The notes: generated by a model not told the origin, from the letters alone. A stretch of 12,118 bases of DNA from JAUZQZ01 sp036985955 (GCA_036985955.1 BTQQ01000042.1:1-12118), one strand, 5' to 3'. Shown: positions 1 to 7,853, numbered from the stretch's first letter. A program made the numbers and translations.

Positions 1-71
1 TCATTGGTCCTGTGGGCAATATAGGCGGCCGCCTCGTTGCCCTCGATGGTTACTCTGCGCTTTTTTGGCAT
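1..71 (-). CDS. nifJ: Pyruvate:ferredoxin (flavodoxin) oxidoreductase, N-terminal fragment
   Basis: Only the first 23 codons lie in the window; the gene continues beyond position 1. The peptide begins MPKKRRVTIEGNEAAAY and continues IAHRTN. The T-I-[DE]-G-N-E-A-A-A-Y-x-A-[HY]-[KR]-T-N block is the characteristic N-terminus of one-polypeptide pyruvate:ferredoxin oxidoreductases, which oxidise pyruvate with CoA to acetyl-CoA and CO2 and reduce ferredoxin or flavodoxin using TPP and Fe-S clusters in the cytoplasm. The start is supported by AGGAG (complement of 78-82) six bases before the ATG. With so little sequence, a related 2-oxoacid oxidoreductase of the same family cannot be excluded. The NifJ/Por symbol is inferred from this short signature only. 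Confidence 0.75.
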   Translation of the reverse strand, partial: MPKKRRVTIEGNEAAAYIAHRTN

Positions 72-97
72 TCTCAACTCCTGTGCGCAATCTATGG

Positions 98-115
98 TGA
101 CTTCGTAAAAAGTCA
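98..115. repeat. Short inverted repeat (6-bp stem)
   Basis: TGACTT (98-103) and AAGTCA (110-115) are perfect inverted repeats around a 6-nt loop, CGTAAA. The repeat lies between the PFOR start and the larger palindrome at 128-161. No T-run follows it on either strand that would make it a convincing terminator. It could be part of a small dispersed repeat together with the neighbouring palindrome, or an operator for the PFOR gene; neither is demonstrated. Confidence 0.5.
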
Positions 116-127
116 TCTGTTGGAATG

Positions 128-161
128 CTAACCTGAACTATTTATGAATAGTTCAGGTTAG
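128..161. repeat. Perfect 15-bp palindrome with 4-nt loop
   Basis: CTAACCTGAACTATT (128-142), loop TATG (143-146), and its exact reverse complement AATAGTTCAGGTTAG (147-161). The stem is AT-rich and has no adjacent T-tract, so it does not look like an intrinsic terminator. A diverged copy of its left arm, loop and first five bases of the right arm (21 of 24 bases identical) occurs at 9878-9901. Repetition at two unrelated intergenic sites suggests a dispersed repeat, MITE-like element or insertion-sequence end remnant. The family was not identified. Confidence 0.85.
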
Positions 162-208
162 AACTGACCTTGATTTCCTTCCCCGGCGATGCACCCGTAA
201 CTCAACGA

Positions 209-532
209 TCAATCGTCATCTTCGCGCTCATGGCCTCGGTAGCGATCTTCATCCTCATATTCCCGGCGTTCGCGATGACGATAGCCTCGGCGATGACCCC
301 GACGATAACCTGGTCGTACCTCATTGTTATCAGGCGCACCGACAGCCGCACCGGCAGCCGCGCCAATAGCACCACCGATCACAGCGCCCGCAGCCGTATT
401 ATCACTTTGTGAGCCAATGACCGCACCCGTAGCCGCGCCAATAATAGCCCCCGTGGTCGCAGTCCTTTCCTGACGCTGGGTAGCACAGGCGGTTAAAGCC
501 AGAATAAAACACAATATTATTGTCTTTCGCAT
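209..532 (-). CDS. Glycine-zipper outer-membrane lipoprotein, 107 aa
   Basis: The protein has a lipoprotein signal peptide (MRKTIILCFILALTAC) with lipobox L-T-A-C and Cys16 as the predicted lipidation site. Residue 17 is Ala, not Asp, which favours outer-membrane sorting. Residues about 28-65 form a glycine zipper rich in GxxxG-type spacing (G28, G32, G36, G40, then G49, G53/54, G57, G61, G65), as in the glycine-zipper 2TM / YMGG families that insert into or span membranes. The C-terminal 35-40 residues are mostly Arg, His, Tyr, Glu and Asp, ending DDD. ATG at 532 was chosen because AAGGAG lies six bases upstream; the earlier in-frame ATG (547) overlaps that ribosome-binding site and would disrupt the signal peptide. 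It is monocistronic and divergent from the 5'-nucleotidase gene. Its exact role is unknown; envelope integrity is a family-level guess. Confidence 0.85.
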   Translation of the reverse strand: MRKTIILCFILALTACATQRQERTATTGAIIGAATGAVIGSQSDNTAAGAVIGGAIGAAAGAAVGAPDNNEVRPGYRRGHRRGYRHRERREYEDEDRYRGHEREDDD

Positions 533-580
533 GGCAGACTCCTTCATGAGAGATTGACACAAAGTGCTAACATTGGTGTG

Positions 581-609
581 ACCATAGCGATCCGGCAAGC
601 AACGGGCAA
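581..609 (-). promoter_or_regulatory. Putative sigma70-type promoter of the glycine-zipper lipoprotein gene
   Basis: On the minus strand, TTGCCC (604-609) and TATGGT (581-586) are separated by exactly 17 bases, each matching its consensus hexamer at 4 of 6 positions. Transcription would begin near 574, leaving a leader of about 40 bases before the ATG at 532. This is prediction by motif only. Confidence 0.4.
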
Positions 610-703
610 TGTGTAACCGTCGCCTGAGTGGAGCAAAATTCCACCAGCACAAAGGAGCTACTCTGCACTACCCGGCTGTCGTCAGGCAGCGTAGCATGCA
701 GAC

Positions 704-1342
704 ATGCCTTTCGATTTGGCGGTCATTGACCTGGACAACACGCTATACGCAGCGGATTCCGGCGTATTTGCACGCATGGACAAACGCATGACGGCATTCG
801 TTGCCCGTGAGCTTGGCATGGATGCAGCCGAAGCCAATGCGCTGCGCTTAAAATACTGGAAGCAGTATGGCACGACATTACGCGGCCTGATGCTACACCA
901 CGGTATGGAGCCGGAGGCCTTTCTGCATGAAGTACACGACATTGGCGTACACGAGATGCTTTCACCGGATACAAAACTGGACGAAGCGCTGGCTCGTCTT
1001 CCCGGGCGCAAGGTGATTCACACCAACGGCATACGCGAGCATGCCGCTCGGGTACTTGATAGGCTGGATATAAGACACCACTTTGACACGATTTATGATA
1101 TTCGGTTCAATAACTATCAACCCAAACCATGTACTGCCACCCTGTCCGCACTGCTTGAATCCGAAGATATGGCGGTAAACCGGACCCTCGTCATTGACGA
1201 CATGGAGAACAACCTGGCAGCGGCCCGTTCCATCGGCGCGCAAACGGCATTGATTTCAACCCGTGAACCCGGTGAACAATGGGACTTTTATGCCACATCA
1301 TTGCCCTGCCTGAGCCAGACTATCAGCATAAAAGAACAATGA
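704..1342 (+). CDS. HAD-superfamily pyrimidine 5'-nucleotidase, 212 aa
   Basis: This is a soluble HAD-fold phosphatase expected to dephosphorylate pyrimidine nucleoside monophosphates. All four HAD motifs are visible: motif I DLDNTLY with nucleophile D9 and acid D11; motif II H-T-N-G with T107; motif III lysine K141 in YQPKP; motif IV VIDD with D165/D166 for magnesium binding. The helical cap (about residues 16-95) contains the K-Y-W-K-Q-Y-G-T-T-L-R-G-L-M block seen in the pyrimidine 5'-nucleotidase (TIGR01993-type) subfamily, common in alphaproteobacteria and relatives. ATG 704 is the first possible start after an in-frame TAG at 692; its ribosome-binding site is weak. It is followed by rnpB with a 91-base gap and seems monocistronic. 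Family assignment is firm; the in vivo substrate is inferred. Confidence 0.87.
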   Translation: MPFDLAVIDLDNTLYAADSGVFARMDKRMTAFVARELGMDAAEANALRLKYWKQYGTTLRGLMLHHGMEPEAFLHEVHDIGVHEMLSPDTKLDEALARLPGRKVIHTNGIREHAARVLDRLDIRHHFDTIYDIRFNNYQPKPCTATLSALLESEDMAVNRTLVIDDMENNLAAARSIGAQTALISTREPGEQWDFYATSLPCLSQTISIKEQ

Positions 1343-1421
1343 ATGTTAACGGACTCTTGACCTGACATAACACAGATTGGATTACCCGCAATTCGATACT
1401 GCATGACACATCTGAATCAGC

Positions 1422-1427
1422 TATCAT
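1422..1427 (+). promoter_or_regulatory. Probable -10 box of rnpB
   Basis: TATCAT (5 of 6 to TATAAT) lies six bases before G1434, the first base of the P1 helix of RNase P RNA, which is the spacing expected if transcription starts at the mature 5' end. No good -35 hexamer is visible at 16-18 bases upstream. Confidence 0.5.
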
Positions 1428-1433
1428 CCGGTA

Positions 1434-1800
<367 letters not shown>

Positions 1801-1854
1801 TTTATTTCCCTTCCCGTGACATCTGCTAGGGTTAGCCCCCTCATGGAGGCAGTC

Positions 1855-2316
1855 ATGACCGTCGAATTTGCAGGTGTGGCCAAAGCCAAACAATTGCGGG
1901 AATACTTTGCCCGTCATGGTCGTATTTATATTGTGGTCAATGCCACGGATGATGATGTGGTCGTGCCGGAGCATCTGCACGGCGATCCAGCGTTGCGGCT
2001 GGTGCTGAATGTACGCATGCCGCAGACCATTATTATCAAGGATGACGTATTGGAATCCGAACTTTCCTTCTCCGGCAACCTGTTTCACTGTTCCATTCCC
2101 ATGCAGGCGATCTGGGCAGCCTATATGCCGGAACAGCAGATTGAGAATGGCATCCTGTGGGAGGAGGATGTGCCGGAAACCATACGGGCCGTGGTCAAGG
2201 CTGTGCGCGGCATGCGCGAGGATGGCAATAAACGTGAGCCAGAAAACAACCCGGACACGGAAGCTGAAGAGGGACAGGGCGGCCGGCGGGTGGGTCATTT
2301 GCGGGTGATCAAATAA
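1855..2316 (+). CDS. sspB: ClpXP protease specificity-enhancing factor SspB, 153 aa
   Basis: SspB is a cytoplasmic adaptor that binds ssrA-tagged and other substrates and delivers them to ClpXP. The N-terminal substrate-binding domain (about residues 8-115) shows family blocks such as K-x-x-L-R-x-Y/F near 12-18, V-V-V-P-E-H, L-x-L-V-L-N-V near 47-53 and the hydrophobic S-I-P-M-Q-A-I-W-A-A-Y-M segment at 80-91. It is followed by an acidic, probably disordered linker (about 121-143). The C-terminus RRVGHLRVIK matches the SspB ClpX-docking tail (E. coli ends RPALRVVK). ATG 1855 was chosen because GGAGG sits five bases upstream; earlier GTG 1816 and ATG 1843 precede or overlap that site. sspB usually sits next to sspA; here it lies between rnpB and the DUF2066 gene, and its stop codon lies at the junction with the latter's reading frame. 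Confidence 0.9.
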   Translation: MTVEFAGVAKAKQLREYFARHGRIYIVVNATDDDVVVPEHLHGDPALRLVLNVRMPQTIIIKDDVLESELSFSGNLFHCSIPMQAIWAAYMPEQQIENGILWEEDVPETIRAVVKAVRGMREDGNKREPENNPDTEAEEGQGGRRVGHLRVIK

Positions 2317-2366
2317 TCCTCCGGCAGACATATCGTTTCATCGCCTTCGTTCTGCCGGGCTTATGC

Positions 2367-3272
2367 GTGCTGGCCACACCGCTATGGGCGCAAACAAATG
2401 ATGCGCGCCTGCGTATTGCCATTCCCCATGAAGACATGCAGGCCGCCCGTCCGGATACCCGGTTGACGGATACCAAACTGGCGCTACGCCTTGCTTTGCC
2501 GCAATTATGGGACCGTATCGTACCGCGGGAAATGCGTCCCCAGGCCGATTCCATTACGTCAAATTACGGTCTGGTCGCCCGCATTATTCCCGCTGGCGAG
2601 AAGACGGTTGTTGAATTTAATGGCAAAGCCGTCTTCCGTACACTCAAGGATCACCATATTCCCGCCATTGTCCTGGCTCCGCGTTTTCATCTTGTCCTTA
2701 AGATGCGTAATAGCGCCAGACTTGAAATGAGCCAGACCCAAATCCTGCTCATGCAGGAGGCAAAAGACCTTGCCGCCAACTGGGGTATTGAACTGGCCGA
2801 TAACGCTCCGAGCGTGGTTATTGTATGGCAATGGCTGGATAATCAGCAGGTCATGCTTAGTCTGCGCGGGAATTCGCGTCTGCAGGAATTTTCTGAAACG
2901 CGTACAATTACCGATGCGGATCCGTTACCCGTGCTCTCGGACTGGCTCAAAACCACTTTACTCAAAGCACGCGATGCCTATGCTTTTGATGCTGGCAGTC
3001 CGGAAAACATTAACACCGCAAACGCAATATTCGATCAGCAGATTACCCTGACCATAGACCGGACAACATCATTAATGGCACAAGTGGCATTGGAAGATGC
3101 CCTTAACAATGACCCACGCGTCCACCTCGTGCTTCCAGTCAGTCTCGGAGCAACGCGTCAGCGTTATCTGTTGCTGCTGGAAGGAACCGACAGCAGATGG
3201 TTACCGGAATGGTTTGAACGCCGGGGCTACCGACTGGTGGCATTGCCCGAAGGCGGCTGGCTGGCGCAATGA
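2367..3272 (+). CDS. DUF2066 domain-containing exported protein
   Basis: Sequence style and gene order match the DUF2066 family, which in gammaproteobacteria commonly sits before a CDP-alcohol phosphatidyltransferase, a PerM permease and hda. The function is unknown. From GTG 2367 the protein has 301 residues and starts MLATPLWAQ, the end of a signal peptide. The same open frame continues upstream to a TGA at 2265 and encodes ILRQTYRFIAFVLPGLC just before this GTG, giving a complete signal peptide with a likely A-Q cleavage after PLWA. No ATG, GTG or TTG exists in that extension, so the true start is probably a rare codon such as ATA 2313 or ATC 2316 at the sspB stop, or there is a sequence error. 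The mature protein would be periplasmic or membrane-associated. Its stop overlaps the next ATG by four bases (3269-3272), indicating translational coupling. Confidence 0.8.
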   Translation: MLATPLWAQTNDARLRIAIPHEDMQAARPDTRLTDTKLALRLALPQLWDRIVPREMRPQADSITSNYGLVARIIPAGEKTVVEFNGKAVFRTLKDHHIPAIVLAPRFHLVLKMRNSARLEMSQTQILLMQEAKDLAANWGIELADNAPSVVIVWQWLDNQQVMLSLRGNSRLQEFSETRTITDADPLPVLSDWLKTTLLKARDAYAFDAGSPENINTANAIFDQQITLTIDRTTSLMAQVALEDALNNDPRVHLVLPVSLGATRQRYLLLLEGTDSRWLPEWFERRGYRLVALPEGGWLAQ

Positions 3273-3826
3273 TTCGCAAGGTTGTCAATCTTCCGAATTT
3301 ACTGACCCTGGGCCGTATTCTGATTACACCCTTTATCGTCTATTCAATTCTAAACGGTTTTGCTATACAGGCACTGACTTTGATGGTGATCGCAGGCCTG
3401 ACCGATATGCTTGACGGCGCCATTGCCAAACACTTTCACATGCAGACGATGGTTGGCGCCTATATGGATCCCATCGCTGACAAACTGATGCTGGTGGGCT
3501 CCATCATCAGCCTGTTTATCGTGGGGCAAGTACCGATGTTTCTGTTTCTGGCAGTGGTGTTCCGTGATGTCATCATCGTAATTGGCGCCATGGCGTATGA
3601 GTTGGTAACCCGCCGGCTGGAAATGCAACCCACCTACCTCTCTAAAGTGACAACGGTAGTACAAATTATCTATGTATCCACTGCCTTGCTACATATCGCC
3701 TGGCCGCTTCCTGCTATCATGATGGATGCCGCCGCATGGATAACATTCGCCATCACATGCGCCTCCGGTGTGCAATATATGATTCTGTGGACCAGCAAAG
3801 CTACGCATGAGGAGAATACCTCATGA
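3269..3826 (+). CDS. CDP-alcohol phosphatidyltransferase family protein, 185 aa
   Basis: This integral membrane enzyme is of the class that condenses CDP-diacylglycerol with an alcohol, for example glycerol-3-phosphate, to make phospholipids. The signature D-G-x2-A-[RK]-x8-G-x3-D-x3-D is complete: D46, D49-G50, A53-K54, G63, D67 and D71, with four metal- and substrate-binding aspartates. Lys replaces the usual Arg at 54, a variation I believe is common in this subfamily. The N-terminal L-P-N-L-L-T-L-G-R motif (8-16) is typical of PgsA-like proteins. About five to six hydrophobic membrane segments follow. The gene overlaps the DUF2066 gene upstream by 4 bases. It may be a PgsA-like paralogue rather than the main phosphatidylglycerophosphate synthase, so no symbol is given. 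Confidence 0.88.
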   Translation: MIRKVVNLPNLLTLGRILITPFIVYSILNGFAIQALTLMVIAGLTDMLDGAIAKHFHMQTMVGAYMDPIADKLMLVGSIISLFIVGQVPMFLFLAVVFRDVIIVIGAMAYELVTRRLEMQPTYLSKVTTVVQIIYVSTALLHIAWPLPAIMMDAAAWITFAITCASGVQYMILWTSKATHEENTS

Positions 3827-3852
3827 TGCTGGCTATGAATAATGCAGACTAA
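3823..3852 (+). CDS. Nine-codon leader ORF between the phosphatidyltransferase and permease genes
   Basis: ATG 3823 overlaps the TGA stop (3824-3826) of the upstream gene and opens a nine-residue ORF, MMLAMNNAD, ending TAA at 3850-3852. A strong ribosome-binding site, GAGGAG at 3809-3814, stands eight bases before this ATG, whereas the permease ATG at 3842 has no good site of its own and lies inside this ORF in another frame. Ribosomes loaded here would end eight bases past the permease start, an arrangement that could couple its translation by re-initiation. Whether the peptide itself matters is unknown. Confidence 0.35.
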   Translation: MMLAMNNAD

Positions 3853-4915
3853 ATCCGTGCAGTGGTGGATCAATGTGGGGCTGTTCGCGGCTCTGGTTGG
3901 TTTGTTGTTATGGCTGTTAACGGGCGTGGCCGGACCATTGCTGATTGCCTGGCTGCTGGCTTACCTGCTTGTGCCATTGGTTACATGGCTGAATACGCAT
4001 GGCATCAAGCGTGACTGGGCCACGCTGGCGGTATTTTTATTTGGGTTGATTGGAATCGTGCTGTCGGTGATTCTGCTCGCACCGCCGCTCATCACGCAAA
4101 TTGTCCATTTTATCCATGCTCTGCCGGATGCAGTGCTGCGTCTCAAGGAGCAATGGGCACCGTGGATTCAAACGCATTTGGGACTGGATATAGCGGATGA
4201 GATCGACCGCTGGAGCCTGTGGCTACGAGGACAGGCCAAAGGGCTGGACCTGGAATCCATTTCTCCGTGGGCGCACTGGGGACTATCGGCTGTGTCCAGC
4301 GTTTTCGGCGCAATTCTGGGGCTGTTCAAGATTATTCTGATTCCGCTGTTTGCCTTTTACCTGCTGCACGACTGGGACAAAATCGGTCGTATGATGCATG
4401 ATCGCCTGCCGCATCAGAGCCGCGAAATGGTGTTGCGCCTGGTGAATGAAATAGATGCCATCATCAGCGCCTTTCTGCGCGGTCAGTTCACGGTGTGTCT
4501 TATTCTGGCAGGCTTTTACAGTATTGGCCTGTTTATCGCGGGCATCCCGTTTGCGCTGGCAATCGGCCTGGTGTCGGGATTACTTGCATTCATTCCTTAT
4601 GTCGGACTGATTACCGGCTTTTGCGCTGCTGCCCTGATGTCGCTGTGGAACTTCGGTGTGGATCAGCATCTGTTGAGCGTGTTGATTGTATTCGGCGTGG
4701 TACACATGCTCGAAGCGTTCTATCTGGCACCAAAGGTGCTGGGCGACAAGCTGGGACTACATCCACTGGTGATTCTGCTGGCCTTGACCATCGCCGCCGA
4801 CCGTTTCGGCTTTGCCGGAGTGTTGCTGGCGGTACCGGTGACAGCAGCGGGCACGGTACTGGTCCGGGAAATTGACCGCCGCTACCGTAACGATCAGGAC
4901 TCCGTTTCCGATTGA
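3842..4915 (+). CDS. perM: PerM / AI-2E transporter family permease, 357 aa
   Basis: This polytopic inner-membrane protein belongs to the AI-2E transporter (PerM/TqsA, formerly UPF0118) family. Family marks are two N-terminal membrane helices (about 10-50), a third at about 60-82, a soluble amphipathic region (about 90-145), then F-Y-L-L-H-D-W-D, an F-L-R-G-Q motif, I-P-Y-V-G, and near the C-terminus P-K-V-L-G-D-K-L-G-L-H-P-L-V followed by more hydrophobic helices. Length is typical of the family. The substrate is unknown; members have been linked to autoinducer-2 export or to Na+(Li+)/H+ antiport, which cannot be separated here. ATG 3842 is the only plausible start after an in-frame TGA at 3836, but its ribosome-binding site is poor and translation may depend on the upstream mini-ORF. 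The stop overlaps the hda start by four bases. Confidence 0.87.
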   Translation: MQTKSVQWWINVGLFAALVGLLLWLLTGVAGPLLIAWLLAYLLVPLVTWLNTHGIKRDWATLAVFLFGLIGIVLSVILLAPPLITQIVHFIHALPDAVLRLKEQWAPWIQTHLGLDIADEIDRWSLWLRGQAKGLDLESISPWAHWGLSAVSSVFGAILGLFKIILIPLFAFYLLHDWDKIGRMMHDRLPHQSREMVLRLVNEIDAIISAFLRGQFTVCLILAGFYSIGLFIAGIPFALAIGLVSGLLAFIPYVGLITGFCAAALMSLWNFGVDQHLLSVLIVFGVVHMLEAFYLAPKVLGDKLGLHPLVILLALTIAADRFGFAGVLLAVPVTAAGTVLVREIDRRYRNDQDSVSD

Positions 4916-5631
4916 AGCAGCAACTACTTGATCTTCATCTTCCCCTGCATTACGAATATGGCGACTGGGTGCGCCACGCAGGAATCGAGACCGCGCACAA
5001 CCGGCTGGCATTATGGCTGGTGCATGGTGGACGCCTGTGGCTGACATCAAGCGCCCCTGCGGGTAAAACCCATCTTTTGCATGCGCTGGCGAAGGAACAT
5101 ACTCACCTTGGTCTTATCACGCCGGATCCGGAAACCGTACATGCACTCCGGCAAGTACAGACATGGCTCGAACAGTTGTCAGGCTATGCTTATTGGGTCA
5201 TTGATATCGCAGCAGGCCCGATACCACAGGCCACTGCCATTGCCCTGTTTCATTTGCTGGAACGGGCGCGCGAAATGAATCGGCACATTGTCATTGCATG
5301 GCGTAATGAAGATACCGCCAATCTACCACCGGAACTCGCCAGCCGCCTGGCGGCTCTGGAACGCATCGACATGCATCCGCCCGGGAACGACCATGACCTC
5401 ACCGCCATACTGAAAAGTGTAGCAACTGTTCGTCAATGGAACGTGGATGATGCCATCCTGCAACTCATATTGACCCATCTGCCGCGTCATCTGCCCGGCA
5501 TCATTGATGCGCTGAAAGACCTCGAAAACAGTTCACTGGCCGAACGTAAACGCCTGACGCGGACATGGGCCAGCAAACAGATCAAAACCATACGGCAGCA
5601 AAAACAAACCGCGCTGCCAACGACGGAATAA
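4912..5631 (+). CDS. hda: Hda-like DnaA regulatory inactivator (AAA+), 239 aa
   Basis: Hda binds the DNA sliding clamp and stimulates ATP hydrolysis by DnaA, preventing re-initiation of replication. The protein starts MKQQLLDLHLPL; the Q-L-x-D-L-x-L-P-L stretch is the place and type of the clamp-binding peptide. The AAA+ region follows: a Walker A-like SSAPAGKT (46-53) with Ser instead of the first Gly, a Walker B-like W-V-I-D-I-A (95-100) lacking the second acidic residue, S-R-L with the probable arginine finger R145, and a sensor-2-like P-R-H-L-P-G-I-I-D-A-L near 191-201. Length is close to E. coli Hda (233). The start is TTG 4912, overlapping the permease stop as TTGA; no ATG is nearby. 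Position after the permease gene agrees with the usual hda context. ATPase competence is doubtful because of the altered motifs. Confidence 0.83.
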   Translation: MKQQLLDLHLPLHYEYGDWVRHAGIETAHNRLALWLVHGGRLWLTSSAPAGKTHLLHALAKEHTHLGLITPDPETVHALRQVQTWLEQLSGYAYWVIDIAAGPIPQATAIALFHLLERAREMNRHIVIAWRNEDTANLPPELASRLAALERIDMHPPGNDHDLTAILKSVATVRQWNVDDAILQLILTHLPRHLPGIIDALKDLENSSLAERKRLTRTWASKQIKTIRQQKQTALPTTE

Positions 5632-5659
5632 CTTCGGACCATCCCGATTTCAGCCAAAA

Positions 5660-5690
5660 AAGAAGGCGGCCTTAAAAAGGCCGCCTTCTT
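5660..5690. terminator. Bidirectional intrinsic terminator between hda and groEL
   Basis: A 14-bp perfect stem (5660-5673 with 5677-5690) has a three-base AAA loop and a GC core GGCGGCC/GGCCGCC. On the minus strand it is followed directly by six T residues (complement of AAAAAA at 5656-5661, partly inside the stem), an excellent terminator for groEL, whose stop is 22 bases away. On the plus strand the stem itself ends in TTCTT, so it could also end the hda transcript, less strongly. Confidence 0.9.
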
Positions 5691-5711
5691 CGTAACATCC
5701 GAACGGGATGA

Positions 5712-7361
<1,650 letters not shown>

Positions 7362-7390
7362 TCTTCTATCTCCTTGTTTTCTCTAATTTA

Positions 7391-7687
7391 TCAGGATTCG
7401 ATTACGCCGAGGATGTCATCCTCACGCATCATCAAGAGTTCCTTGCCGTCGAGCTTGATCTCGGTACCGGCATATTTGGAAAATATAACCTTGTCGCCAG
7501 CCTTGACGTCCAGCGGACGCACATCGCCATTCTCCAGAATCTTGCCTTTTCCAGCGGCCACTACTTCACCCTGTATCGGCTTTTCCTTGGCTGTATCCGG
7601 GATAATAATACCTCCGGTGGATTTTTCTTCCTCGTCCAGACGGCGGACGATCACACGATCATGTAAAGGACGAACCTTTGTTGCCAT
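7391..7687 (-). CDS. groES: Co-chaperonin GroES (10 kDa subunit), 98 aa
   Basis: GroES is the heptameric lid of GroEL. The protein starts MATKVRPLHDRVIVRRLDEE, then carries the mobile loop E-K-S-T-G-G-I-I-I-P-D-T-A (about 20-33) that docks on the GroEL apical domain, V-x-A-x-G-x-G (about 44-50), the D-V-K-x-G-D-x-V-x-F-S-K-Y-A-G-T block and the C-terminal E-D-D-I-L-G-V-I. Length is the usual 95-98 residues. AAGGAG is located eight bases before the ATG. It is the first gene of groESL, controlled by the CIRCE and promoter elements at 7723-7823. Confidence 0.98.
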   Translation of the reverse strand: MATKVRPLHDRVIVRRLDEEEKSTGGIIIPDTAKEKPIQGEVVAAGKGKILENGDVRPLDVKAGDKVIFSKYAGTEIKLDGKELLMMREDDILGVIES

Positions 7688-7722
7688 CGTTGCTACTCCT
7701 TATGCTTTATTGTCGGAATAAG

Positions 7723-7752
7723 TTTATGGGGTCAGCCAATGGCTGATTCAAC
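7723..7752 (-). promoter_or_regulatory. Sigma32-type heat-shock promoter of groESL
   Basis: On the minus strand, GTTGAAT (7746-7752) and CCCCATAAA (7723-7731) are separated by 14 bases. They match the sigma32 consensus CTTGAAA / CCCCATNTA at 5 of 7 and 8 of 9 counted positions (N counted as match). Transcription would begin near 7716, about 30 bases before the groES start codon. It lies downstream of the CIRCE element. Confidence 0.75.
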
Positions 7753-7769
7753 CCCTTCGGGGAAAGTTT

Positions 7770-7796
7770 TTAGCACTCTCTCCAAAGGAGTGCCAA
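7770..7796. promoter_or_regulatory. CIRCE operator (HrcA binding site)
   Basis: TTAGCACTC (7770-7778), nine bases, GAGTGCCAA (7788-7796). This matches the CIRCE consensus TTAGCACTC-N9-GAGTGCTAA at 17 of 18 positions with exact spacing. It lies between the upstream sigma70-like promoter and groES, where HrcA would repress transcription until heat stress. Confidence 0.96.
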
Positions 7797-7823
7797 TAGT
7801 GGGAACAAGCCATTGACTGTCAA
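7795..7823 (-). promoter_or_regulatory. Putative sigma70 promoter of groESL, overlapping CIRCE
   Basis: A perfect TTGACA (complement of 7818-7823) is followed after 17 bases by ACTATT (complement of 7795-7800), which matches TATAAT at only 3 of 6. The predicted start falls inside CIRCE, the usual layout for HrcA-repressed promoters. The -35 is convincing, the -10 weak. Confidence 0.55.
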
Positions 7824-7853
7824 CAGTTTTCTCACCTCAAATCAGCAACGGTT

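Noticed and set aside
51..71. MPKKRRV at the start of the PFOR fragment looks like a nuclear localisation signal
   Set aside because: The next residues are the standard PFOR N-terminus of a bacterial enzyme; a short basic stretch at a protein start is a coincidence.
128..161. Palindrome as a terminator for the lipoprotein gene
   Set aside because: The stem is AT-rich and no T-run follows it on the minus strand (the next bases are CATTCC), so it does not fit an intrinsic terminator.
1357..1385. TTGACC-N17-GATTAC as the rnpB promoter
   Set aside because: It would start transcription about 40 bases before the mature 5' end, and the -10 matches poorly; TATCAT at 1422-1427 fits the known RNA end better.
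3404..3481. Lys in place of Arg in the CDP-alcohol phosphotransferase motif as a sign of inactivity
   Set aside because: All four aspartates and both glycines are intact, and to my knowledge Lys at this place is common in the subfamily.
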